A stretch of 64,000 nt of DNA from Nematocida ironsii. Its lineage: Eukaryota > Microsporidia. This document shows, piece after piece, positions 48,306 through 56,728 of the stretch; the stretch's first letter is position 1; each line of letters begins with the position of its first letter. The stretch lies in the NCBI GenBank assembly GCA_001642415.1, contig LTDK01000066.1, forward strand, positions 1 through 64,000, read 5' to 3'. Made by a program: the position numbers and the translations under genes. A model generated the notes under the pieces. The model made no database searches. It was not told the origin of the DNA and saw only the letters and a program-made list of their open reading frames with translations.

Positions 48306-51125
48306 ATGGGAAGAATCTCAAGGAACACTTTGATAGAGGAAGTTTATAATGAACTGGCAGACATGTACAAAATAATAATATATAATCCGAAATACGGGAA
48401 ATTGACAATTAATCCAGATGGTGCATTAAATCAGCTTTGGCAGTATATAGAAAGCATATATATAAGATTTACAGAAGCAAAGCGATTTCTGTCCCCAGAG
48501 GTAGAGATTGACTATATTATAGCAATTGATCATCAAAGAAGTAAGGGTAGTATTAATATACAGAGCCGAAATTGCGAGGGTGATAGAGTGAGTGGAAATA
48601 TATATCAGGAGGGCGATTTGCTAAACTATACCAGGGAGTATTACAGCACATTTCTTAAAATGTTTCCTTCGCTAAGAAAAACCTTATCAATAGAAACAAC
48701 CAAAGAAGATTCTTTTTTGATATTTTTGGAAAACGAAATAGTAGAACCGTATACACACACCATTCTTGCGGCACTTCTGCTTCTTTCAGAAGGACTAGAC
48801 ATAGCACTTACAATGGAAGAATCTACGGAGGGCAAATGCCTTGTTTTAAGGAAAAGCAGTGGCAAGCATGTTTTTACAATTGGCATGAATCTATTTAGTT
48901 ATTCTAGTGAATGCGGCGCCGAGCAACGGGAAGACACCAAAACAATATATTTGCAGGAGTCTGTAGATGTGATAAACTTCTTTATAAAAAACAAAAGAAA
49001 TCCAATACTAAAAAAAGAAGGATTTGTAGAGCCGCAGACGTATGAAGAGTTTAAAACTGGAAGATTCTTGAACCGCCCGTCATTTCTTATACAAATGTAT
49101 ATACACCACTACATGAAGGCCAAAAAGACTAAGAACATAATGAAGTCTATTGTTGGCGCAGTGTATGAAATTTTATGGGAGTACATAGAAACCAAAGCTG
49201 GAGACAGTGCAGACCACAATTTGGCAAAGGATGTGTTTAACAGATACTTTATCTCTATAGAGAGTAGTGGAAACGGCTTGAATTATTTGGACATTGTCAA
49301 AGAGGTGCACACAGTATCAGAACAAAAAAAAGGAGCTCTAATTTCATTTAATCTAGAGCCAAATCAAAATATAAAGCAGACCATAAAAGAAGCAGATTAT
49401 TTGAATCCGAGGGTGAGTACGCATTTCTGTGGAATATTGGAGGAGTCCAGAAGTGTCACAGGATCTGTTAATTATATGGAGACAACACTTCTTGGAATAG
49501 TGTGCTTTTTTGCATATGACTGCACAAGAGGCATTTATACAACCGAGCATATGAAAAATGCATCTAGCAGACTAAAAGAGTTCTTTGCCAAATATCCAAA
49601 GTTGCATGTTGAAGATTCTAAGGTAATACATGCAGAGTGGAATAGAGTTCTGTCAAACTTAAATAATCCAGGTATAGGTTACATTGATGCAACTAGAACT
49701 CGGCTGGAAATAGGCATAATAAATATGATCTGTGTAATTGCAGAACTGCTAGATGCGTATGAGCCGGAAAAAGAAAAACTTAACAATTTAAAAAGAGACT
49801 TGAATGGAGATGAGAAAGTGTATGAGGAAGTGTATGAGGAAGAGGTATATGAATACATAGAAAAGTGTTTAAAAAGTCTATTTTGGACTATGAATGATCG
49901 AGTAGAACCAAGTATTTCTATGGAAAATCTATTAAAGCATAAAAACAGCGCAAATAAGTATGATTTATATGGAGAAGTAACAGTGAAATACACAAATAAT
50001 GATGTAGGAAACAAATTAGCAGTATATGTATACCAAACCGAAAGCTTCTACAGAATAACAGTCGCTAGGCTTAAACAATTCTGCACTTCAGAAATTAGTA
50101 AGCTAAATGAGCTGGCCAATTCTTCTACTATACAAGGTGCCTCTTTTGTTAAGTATGTAATAAGGCACTATATTGAGCTTATTATTGAAGAAGAAGGCTT
50201 TTTTGAGCGCAGTATGCAGAAGTTTATTGATGACAACTTGCTAAAGAGAAGCACAAATGCTCTCTGCATAGATGTAAATAGTCTTTTTCTATATGCAGAT
50301 TGCCTCGGACTTTATAAATATGGGGAAAATAATATGACTCTATTCAAATTTTTGGTAGTATACATTGCAAAGCTGCAGCTGCCAACGACACACTACATTG
50401 TGCGTTTTGCCTCCAACATGATTGGTCAACAATGCAGTAGCAGCCAGCTATTACACCGCAGGGCTTTAACTTTTATTCCATTTATAAAAGACCATCAGAG
50501 GTACTTTCCATATATAAAGTTTGACACTATAACGTATAAAGCTTCTATATTCTCAGACAAAACTGTGATGCAGTTTCTGATGAAGCTAGTTAATATAAAT
50601 GCAGAGAGCTCTGTGATCAGCTATCTAACAAGCTATGTTGAGCTCGATGGGAGGTACCAATTAACATGCCTGCTTGATATACTTGGGGGAATGCTGCAGC
50701 AAAATGAGCAAATCCGCCTTCTAAGCTGCTTAACTTTGTGCGGCACTACTATGAAGCACATTTGTGCTCTTGTCAATACTATGAAGAGAATTGATAATGT
50801 GGCGCCAGATACCCAGCTTATAGAGCGGTCCAGCGCAAATGCTATTTTGTTATTATTTATTGGAATTGCCTGCCAAGAAAAGGCGCGGTTTATGAATATT
50901 ATAAAAGAGTGCTTCTATCTAATCACTGACCAAGAAGCACTAGGGATAAACCCGGTTAAAGAGTGCACATTGGAATACTACCACAATATACTAAATTGTC
51001 TAAAGTCTATGGAGGTTATATTATGCAGGCCTAACAATGAGTTAGACAGAGTTAAGATAAATTGTATATTAAATATGTACAGCAAATTGCTGAACAATGT
51101 CAAAGTACTTGAATACGATGAATAA
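48306..51125 (+). CDS. Large unrecognised protein
   Basis: 939 residues, soluble in character with no signal peptide or clear span. Mixed helical regions include one EEVYEE repeat (about residue 505) encoded by gtatgaggaa repeats. The N-terminal third has beta-rich parts (KHVFTIGMNLFS, TIYLQESVDVINFF). The G+C content and codon use look like the neighbouring core genes. I cannot assign it to a family. It might be a diverged core subunit of a large complex or a lineage-specific protein. Confidence 0.8.
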   Translation: MGRISRNTLIEEVYNELADMYKIIIYNPKYGKLTINPDGALNQLWQYIESIYIRFTEAKRFLSPEVEIDYIIAIDHQRSKGSINIQSRNCEGDRVSGNIYQEGDLLNYTREYYSTFLKMFPSLRKTLSIETTKEDSFLIFLENEIVEPYTHTILAALLLLSEGLDIALTMEESTEGKCLVLRKSSGKHVFTIGMNLFSYSSECGAEQREDTKTIYLQESVDVINFFIKNKRNPILKKEGFVEPQTYEEFKTGRFLNRPSFLIQMYIHHYMKAKKTKNIMKSIVGAVYEILWEYIETKAGDSADHNLAKDVFNRYFISIESSGNGLNYLDIVKEVHTVSEQKKGALISFNLEPNQNIKQTIKEADYLNPRVSTHFCGILEESRSVTGSVNYMETTLLGIVCFFAYDCTRGIYTTEHMKNASSRLKEFFAKYPKLHVEDSKVIHAEWNRVLSNLNNPGIGYIDATRTRLEIGIINMICVIAELLDAYEPEKEKLNNLKRDLNGDEKVYEEVYEEEVYEYIEKCLKSLFWTMNDRVEPSISMENLLKHKNSANKYDLYGEVTVKYTNNDVGNKLAVYVYQTESFYRITVARLKQFCTSEISKLNELANSSTIQGASFVKYVIRHYIELIIEEEGFFERSMQKFIDDNLLKRSTNALCIDVNSLFLYADCLGLYKYGENNMTLFKFLVVYIAKLQLPTTHYIVRFASNMIGQQCSSSQLLHRRALTFIPFIKDHQRYFPYIKFDTITYKASIFSDKTVMQFLMKLVNINAESSVISYLTSYVELDGRYQLTCLLDILGGMLQQNEQIRLLSCLTLCGTTMKHICALVNTMKRIDNVAPDTQLIERSSANAILLLFIGIACQEKARFMNIIKECFYLITDQEALGINPVKECTLEYYHNILNCLKSMEVILCRPNNELDRVKINCILNMYSKLLNNVKVLEYDE

Positions 51126-51474
51126 ATAGTAAGTTCATAAATATAATTTAAATTCCTGGAAACAGAACAACTAAGCGGTTCTCTGATGTTTTCATTATAA
51201 AATGAAAATTATATTACCAGATACGATAACTTGTCAATTTAGTATAAGTCTGTGTACTCGCTAATATTCTTGCATGTTTAGTGGTTTTAATGCCTTCGGT
51301 GTTTTGGCTATTTAAAATGCTTTTCATTATTATTATAATTAGAAAAGTAAATTTATTTAAAGATGTACACAGTCTGCAAAGAAGACATTTATAAAATAAA
51401 TTCTTTATTATTTCTGAATATTATTATAAATTTAGAGTGAATTGAGTTAGTTTGTGTATAACACAAGATCTAGA
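51126..51474. other. Convergent gap
   Basis: About 350 A+T-rich bases between convergent genes; nothing recognised. Confidence 0.5.
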
Positions 51475-52086
51475 TTACGCTCTAGTCACGCGTATTAGAT
51501 CAACTTCAACATGTACACTTTCCTTTTTTTGGAATTTGTATGTTTTTTTAAGCTCAAAATACATTTTAGACAAAACTTTGATTCTTCCGCTGTATTTGTT
51601 CTTAAAGTATTCACGGGTACTGGTTTTATGCATGGAATACACTACATCCGCTTTTTCTAAAGCCTTTTCTAAGAAAATTGCATCAATCCCGCTGTTGTTT
51701 TTTGTGCCAAAAGGTGGATTTATTATTGCTGTGTTGAACTGAGGAATAGAGGTAAACTCTTCGCTTTGAACGTCTAAATTACAGAATGTGTGCTGCCCTT
51801 CAGAAACTTTGTTTAAATTACAATTATACTTATCTTCAACAGAAGAGTCAATGTCTATTCCCATAACATTATTGGCGCCATACAGAATGACTGCTGCACT
51901 AAGCATTCCAGTCCCACAGCCAAGGTCTAGTACATCCTTGTCCTGTATGTCATTATATTCTACAGCCATAACATGCACCACAGCGCATGCCAGCTCAGAT
52001 GGTGTCATATATTGTTCGTATTTTATCTTTGGGCAGGCGAATCCTTCTATTCCATCAAGTATCCACTTTGCTTCTTTCAATTTCAT
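51475..52086 (-). CDS. METTL5-type rRNA adenine methyltransferase
   Basis: 203 residues. Rossmann methyltransferase with DLGCGTGMLS (54-63) for SAM, GIDID (76-80), and the adenine-N6 catalytic motif NPPFGTKNN (123-131), followed by VYSMHKTSTREYF and KKESVHVEVDLIRV. This order is that of METTL5, which makes one N6-methyladenosine in 18S rRNA together with TRMT112. The Tyr-Glu-Gln-Tyr start block (KYEQYMTPS) also fits. The start ATG lies inside the upstream protease gene: reading frames overlap by 32 bases on the same strand. Confidence 0.95.
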   Translation of the reverse strand: MKLKEAKWILDGIEGFACPKIKYEQYMTPSELACAVVHVMAVEYNDIQDKDVLDLGCGTGMLSAAVILYGANNVMGIDIDSSVEDKYNCNLNKVSEGQHTFCNLDVQSEEFTSIPQFNTAIINPPFGTKNNSGIDAIFLEKALEKADVVYSMHKTSTREYFKNKYSGRIKVLSKMYFELKKTYKFQKKESVHVEVDLIRVTRA

Positions 52087-52783
52087 TTTTTACCAGCTTA
52101 TTTTTTATGTCACTTTTTGAGCAAGTGCTGAATATTTTTAGTTCATCTGATTTAGTGTAGATGGTTTCCATTAAATATCCCGATGGCATGCAGCCGTTTC
52201 CGTCTCCATCGTGCTTTGCACCTAATAAATGAGCTAGCTCATGCGCCATGGTTTCTCCTATTTCTTTAGGTGTGTCTTCGGGCTTAACAGTGCATACAGC
52301 AATTGGATTGCCAATAAATATCCCGTTTTCAACCGATGCGCCGTAGACAGAAGGGTTCTCTTCTAAGTGCAAGAAAAATATTGGACTGGTTTTTGTTATA
52401 AGACCGTTGGTTCTTCGCATGGTATCTGCAATTGTTTTTAGCCCATTGAACAAGTCTACTCCATCAATTTCTCTATTAGAGTCAGATGCTATGTCTGTAG
52501 CATAGTTGTTAGGAGAGTTTTCATGTTTGTGCGCATATTTAATCTGCTGGCAGGAAATGGTAATACCCAGCCCGCTATTTCTATATATGTCCCGCAGTAT
52601 ATTTACTGCCTGTTTTATTTTCCATTTGGGTATGCTTTGGCTCTCCGCTACTATAGTAACTTTTAGATGTAAAGGATTATTATATGTATATGCATTATTG
52701 CAGGAATAGCACTGCAGAATACTAAATAACAAAATACAGGCAAGCAGTACAGGACTGTGCCTGTTTAGCATAAACACCACCAT
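52055..52783 (-). CDS. Small secreted ADAM-like metalloprotease (M12B)
   Basis: 242 residues. A signal peptide (LLACILLFSILQCYSC, about 13-28) leads into a reprolysin-like domain with MAHELAHLLGAKHDGDGNGC: His181, Glu182, His185 and His191 form the zinc site and general base, and Met205 (GYLMET) is the Met-turn. There is no room for a prodomain, disintegrin, Cys-rich domain or transmembrane anchor, so it is a minimal secreted protease. It may work in the spore wall or on outside proteins. In-frame Met5 could also serve as start. The 3' end overlaps the METTL5 start. Confidence 0.9.
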   Translation of the reverse strand: MVVFMLNRHSPVLLACILLFSILQCYSCNNAYTYNNPLHLKVTIVAESQSIPKWKIKQAVNILRDIYRNSGLGITISCQQIKYAHKHENSPNNYATDIASDSNREIDGVDLFNGLKTIADTMRRTNGLITKTSPIFFLHLEENPSVYGASVENGIFIGNPIAVCTVKPEDTPKEIGETMAHELAHLLGAKHDGDGNGCMPSGYLMETIYTKSDELKIFSTCSKSDIKNKLVKNEIERSKVDT

Positions 52784-52943
52784 GTTTATTTATATTTAGT
52801 CTATAAAATATATTTGCAACAAGGCAATTTTCATTTATAGTTTTGGGTTGATTCGGGTTATTATGTTGTAAAGCATTTTATGTATATACGATAATTAATT
52901 ATGTGCCTGTCATAAATATTAAATTAGTTTTTATTAGAATAGG
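52784..52943. promoter_or_regulatory. Divergent gap with GATTCGGGTTATT
   Basis: 160 bases between the protease and p47 genes. It holds tttgggttgattcgggttat (about 52842-52861), close to the recurrent TTTCGGGTTATA, about 85 bases before the p47 ATG. Confidence 0.4.
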
Positions 52944-53681
52944 ATGTCAGCAAAGATTACCGAACTAATGAAAAAGCTTAACTGCACTGAGAATCAGGCA
53001 AGGAATGCACTAAAGCTATCCAGGGACGATATGGCGATTGCCGAAACAATTATAAAGGAATACAACTCGGACAAAAGAACTAGCTATGTTGGTGGGAATA
53101 GTGGGCAAATTGTGGAGATGCCAAAATCTGGGTATGCTGCAGAATTTGAAAAGTTAATGAAAGAATCAAATAAGGCAGACTCAGACAAAACAGAATCGGG
53201 CGAGCCTGTTGGAAACCGGAAACTTTCTATTTACAAAAATGGCTTCTTAATAGATGACAAGTTCACTCGCTTGTCTGACAAAGAAATCAAGCGGGTGATG
53301 GATAATATCATTAAAAAACAAGAAATACCAAGTGATTTATTCAATATTAAGCAGAATGACCTGGTAGATGTAGAGATCCAGGACAAATCAGATGAAATGT
53401 ACAAAGAAGACTTTCCTGGAGTTTCTAGAACTATAAACCTCTCAATACCAAAGGAGGATAAGTCTGTAATTGAATTAGGAACAGATTCTGTTCTCTTTAA
53501 GTTAACAGTCGGAAACAAAAACATTATTGTTAAAATGGGAGGGTGTACCACCTTCCAGCCGCTCCAGGAATATTTCAAGGAGAAGGAATGTAATGGAAAA
53601 TTATCATATGATGGAAAAGAGGTCAGTTGGGATGAAGACCCATCTAAATATAAAAGAGAACTGTTAAAACTTATTGAATAA
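52944..53681 (+). CDS. SHP1: p47/Shp1-type Cdc48 cofactor (UBA-SEP-UBX)
   Basis: 245 residues. An N-terminal UBA-like helix set (4-40, ENQARNALKLSRDDMAIAE) is followed by a SEP domain (about 92-155, LSIYKNGFLIDDKFTRLSDK with a following VDVEIQDKSDE), and a diverged C-terminal UBX-like beta-grasp (about 170-245). p47/Shp1 brings ubiquitinated substrates or membrane-fusion tasks to the Cdc48/p97 ATPase. It is short and the UBX loop motif is not obvious. The stop codon is one base from the stop of the convergent cyclin gene. Confidence 0.87.
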   Translation: MSAKITELMKKLNCTENQARNALKLSRDDMAIAETIIKEYNSDKRTSYVGGNSGQIVEMPKSGYAAEFEKLMKESNKADSDKTESGEPVGNRKLSIYKNGFLIDDKFTRLSDKEIKRVMDNIIKKQEIPSDLFNIKQNDLVDVEIQDKSDEMYKEDFPGVSRTINLSIPKEDKSVIELGTDSVLFKLTVGNKNIIVKMGGCTTFQPLQEYFKEKECNGKLSYDGKEVSWDEDPSKYKRELLKLIE

Positions 53682-53682
53682 A

Positions 53683-54414
53683 TCAATTAGCATGTGCTTG
53701 GTCTACTTTATAACGTGCTTGGATTGTTTTAATTTTCTGATCAATCTTGTTGATTTCGGTCTGTGTGGGCAGGTCTTTTCGTTTCATTTGCTTTTTTATT
53801 TCTGCGACTGCATTTAATGTATCTTCCATGAAGAATCCCTGCAGTAGGGAGGGAGACACGGGAAGAGAGGCAATTGCCACTTGTGTAAGATCTAGTGTGT
53901 GATAATTATCCAATAGCATAATTGTTTTAAGATTTTCAATTGATGTTTCCCAATTTAAGTGAACATCTGGAGAAGTTATTTCTTGTGTTTGTACAGATCC
54001 GTCAATCACTGCATTTATGCTTTCTCTATTCCTAAGCAAAAGAAACAGCGCAAGAAGTCTTAAATGCGGAGACGGTACATATAAATTGAATTTTAGTGCA
54101 TTGCATATCTCTAATTCATACTCTGCCAGTAATTGTGTGTCAACAAAGCTGAACATTTCCTTTATCTGTGTAGCTGTTATGTAAATATTTTCTACTTTCA
54201 TTCCCAAAAGAATGCATGCCATAATAAGATTCTTCATATCATAGTGAAAAACTCGTCTCTTTGTAAATAATATCTTAAAATACGTTATTACAGTGCTCTG
54301 TACCTGGATAGGAATGTTCATCTTATCACAAGTGCCCAGCATTCTTAGCTGGTAATAAAAAAGAAAAGTGTTTTCCTCTTCTGTCGTTATATCCATCGAA
54401 ACACCTTCTGACAT
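53683..54414 (-). CDS. CCL1: Cyclin H-like, TFIIH kinase cyclin
   Basis: 243 residues. Cyclin box from about residue 38: IPIQVQSTVITYFKILFTKR, then MKNLIMACILLGMKVENIYI and a second helix set. The order YYQLRMLGTC before the box and a long helix at the C-terminus fit cyclin H/Ccl1 better than cell-cycle cyclins. In TFIIH it activates Kin28/CDK7, which phosphorylates the polymerase II tail. Ends one base from the convergent p47 stop. Confidence 0.78.
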   Translation of the reverse strand: MSEGVSMDITTEEENTFLFYYQLRMLGTCDKMNIPIQVQSTVITYFKILFTKRRVFHYDMKNLIMACILLGMKVENIYITATQIKEMFSFVDTQLLAEYELEICNALKFNLYVPSPHLRLLALFLLLRNRESINAVIDGSVQTQEITSPDVHLNWETSIENLKTIMLLDNYHTLDLTQVAIASLPVSPSLLQGFFMEDTLNAVAEIKKQMKRKDLPTQTEINKIDQKIKTIQARYKVDQAHAN

Positions 54415-54821
54415 TCTTTCGTAAATTTTTTTTGTTTAAAATAGTGGCCTCCAAATTCTGTTTCATTGAAGGTCAATTTATGGGAATATTTGTTGGTTAT
54501 ACTGGAGACTGTGAAAAATAGTTTTAAGTAGACGTGTGTGTGAGTTGTGCCAAATGAGGCGGTGCGCGCCGGGTATATACCACATATTAACACACAAAAA
54601 AAGGAAATATAACTATAGACCACATTCTCTGGCTATATTTCAGAATTCCAACGCACAATTTCAGTGCAGATTCCAAATTTATCATGAAAAATAAACAGTA
54701 GAATACTTAGAAATAGTCTAAAATAAGTTGGATAAGTATTCTAGAATAATTTTATTAAATAAAAACAAGAGCACTGTGTTTAGATTATAATAAAGAAATG
54801 ATTTTTATTTTCAAAACATTT
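54415..54821. promoter_or_regulatory. Upstream region of cyclin gene, G+C-rich patch
   Basis: About 400 bases. A G+C-rich patch (ggcggtgcgcgccgggtata, 54559-54578), read on the minus strand, lies about 150 bases before the cyclin ATG and resembles the one before the gene at 5005 in composition. The rest is A+T-rich with nothing recognised. Confidence 0.35.
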
Positions 54822-56702
54822 TTATGGAAGATAAGAAAGCGTGTCTTCCTCCGCATTATAGGATAATAATTCTCTTTGCGTAAGAACAGAGATTCTTTGG
54901 TCAACCTGTTTTGGCAGGACTTTTTGCAGCTTTACAATTCTATTAAGTATTTCAGTCTTTTTTTGCGGTGATGTTCTTTTTAGTTCTTTTGTTAGATAGC
55001 TGTCAATCGATAGGTTTGTAAGAAGTTTCTTTTTTTCTTCATGTACTTCTTTTTCCTTCTCTATAAATTCTGGAAGAAGATCAGTCCATGCAGATTCATT
55101 GTTGAAATTAGTGCCAGGTTCTAAGCATAGAGAGTCTTTAGACATTTCTACTATGTTTTGGCGTAGAAGCGGGGCTATTTGCTCTTTATAAGTAACAATC
55201 GCAGACTTTACATCTGAGATTAGAACAGATCTAATATCACACAGCTTTAGAACAATCCAGTACTGTGGTAAAGTTAAAATAGCACTCCCTGAATTTATCT
55301 GTATTTCTACCACAGAAAGGGTATCTACCCAATCGATTCGAATTTTTTTTCTTCTTTTACTTTTTTCTATTTCTCGTTTTATTTCAGATATCTCTGGTAT
55401 CCCTGGGATATTTAGGCTTTTTATTGACTTAGGCCATCTAAAGCTGTTGGTGCGTATCAGAGAAATCTTTCCATCTTGCAATGTTTCAGTTTCCACAAAA
55501 TCATTGATTAGTTCATCAACTCTTCTTTTTAATGCATATTTCCACTTGTTTCGGACTATTCGTATAGAATTCTTTACTTGCTCAACAGGTGCACCTTTCA
55601 AAAGCTCATCAACTAGCATAATCACTAAGTTGTTTTCAAAGTAGTCAGTACTGGACACTTCATCAGCAATAACACGAAGAAAAGGAACTTCTTCTTTGGG
55701 TAGTTTTTCTGTCACTTCCCTTTTTATCTTTTCTATTAGTAGTTTAGAGTACTCATTTGGTGACTTTTTAATATGAATTTTAAGAATTTTTCTAGTCATC
55801 TTCTTTATCTTTCGGCCTACTGGCGGTGGCCACTGAATAAGTCTAACCTGCATTAACCCATCAAATGCATTGATTTTCTTGATGTGCTCATCAAGTGCTT
55901 TGATAAAAATATCTCGAATCTTTAATTTGGATGGCTGATCCATCCGGAACTGCAATAGTTCAGAGAGAACATTCGCACCATTTTCCCTTAAAAGTAGTAA
56001 TATATCCCTCTCTGTAAGAACATTCTCCATAAACAAAGTATTTCCCACTTGCACCTGTATTTTCCTTTTAATTTCAGATGGAAGTGCTTCTACCCCTGCC
56101 CAGCAAAGAAATCCTGGTATTTTTTTTAGATATTCTATTTTTTCCTGTGCAGTTTCTACGTTCTCTGATCCATATACAGACTTTATCTCTGCAATGAAGT
56201 ACGGCGTTTCTTCGCGGTATGCACTAAGCACTTCTTTTTCCACATCTGCCATTCTTCCTATTCTTTTTAGTAAGAGTATTTGTACTTTTAAGTTGTTGTT
56301 TTTATTAGCAGGCAATCCGGACCGTATTGCACTGGTCACGTCTTTGGCTATTTCAGAGATTTCATTCTCGGCTTTCTCTTCCGCTAGCTTTAGCACGGCC
56401 CTTTTCACTGTTGCATATATAGGCAGCTTTGGCAGATGCTTCTCTTGGCCGGGCTGTATATTTAATACAGAAAGAACAGTGGAAAGCCTTTTTCGCATCT
56501 TTTTCCCGCGGATGTATATCTCGCTTAATGATACTTCATTCTGCTTGAGTGATCTGGATATGAGATTGCATGCTAGTTTTAAGATGTTCTTCCTCTCATT
56601 CAAACTCAATTTATTCAGAATACTGGAGAGCTGCAGCTTATTTATTCTACTTCCATCAATTTCCTGCTTAATTAGTTCCCACGCCTGTTCTGTTTGCTGC
56701 AT
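54822..56702 (-). CDS. APC2: Probable APC2, cullin-type subunit of the anaphase-promoting complex
   Basis: 626 residues, mostly helical like a cullin. The end of a cullin homology region is seen at about residues 420-490: FRWPKSIKSLNIP, then RIDWVDTLSVVEIQIN followed by SGSAILTLPQYWIVL, which follows the WP..., LSW...LG.V.., T..Q..VL order of APC2. The last 65 residues would be the winged helix (RIVKLQKVLPKQVDQRISVL...DTLSYLP). APC2 holds the RING subunit APC11 in the cell-cycle E3 ligase. No Lys neddylation site is obvious, as expected for APC2. Divergent from Dna2 with 26 bases between ATGs. The match is moderate. Confidence 0.55.
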   Translation of the reverse strand: MQQTEQAWELIKQEIDGSRINKLQLSSILNKLSLNERKNILKLACNLISRSLKQNEVSLSEIYIRGKKMRKRLSTVLSVLNIQPGQEKHLPKLPIYATVKRAVLKLAEEKAENEISEIAKDVTSAIRSGLPANKNNNLKVQILLLKRIGRMADVEKEVLSAYREETPYFIAEIKSVYGSENVETAQEKIEYLKKIPGFLCWAGVEALPSEIKRKIQVQVGNTLFMENVLTERDILLLLRENGANVLSELLQFRMDQPSKLKIRDIFIKALDEHIKKINAFDGLMQVRLIQWPPPVGRKIKKMTRKILKIHIKKSPNEYSKLLIEKIKREVTEKLPKEEVPFLRVIADEVSSTDYFENNLVIMLVDELLKGAPVEQVKNSIRIVRNKWKYALKRRVDELINDFVETETLQDGKISLIRTNSFRWPKSIKSLNIPGIPEISEIKREIEKSKRRKKIRIDWVDTLSVVEIQINSGSAILTLPQYWIVLKLCDIRSVLISDVKSAIVTYKEQIAPLLRQNIVEMSKDSLCLEPGTNFNNESAWTDLLPEFIEKEKEVHEEKKKLLTNLSIDSYLTKELKRTSPQKKTEILNRIVKLQKVLPKQVDQRISVLTQRELLSYNAEEDTLSYLP

Positions 56703-56728
56703 TTATTCTGTGAATGTAAAAAAATATT

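Noticed and set aside
54387..54623. 78-codon frame before cyclin H
   Set aside because: Starts at GTG, overlaps the cyclin start and has no conserved feature; more likely leader DNA.
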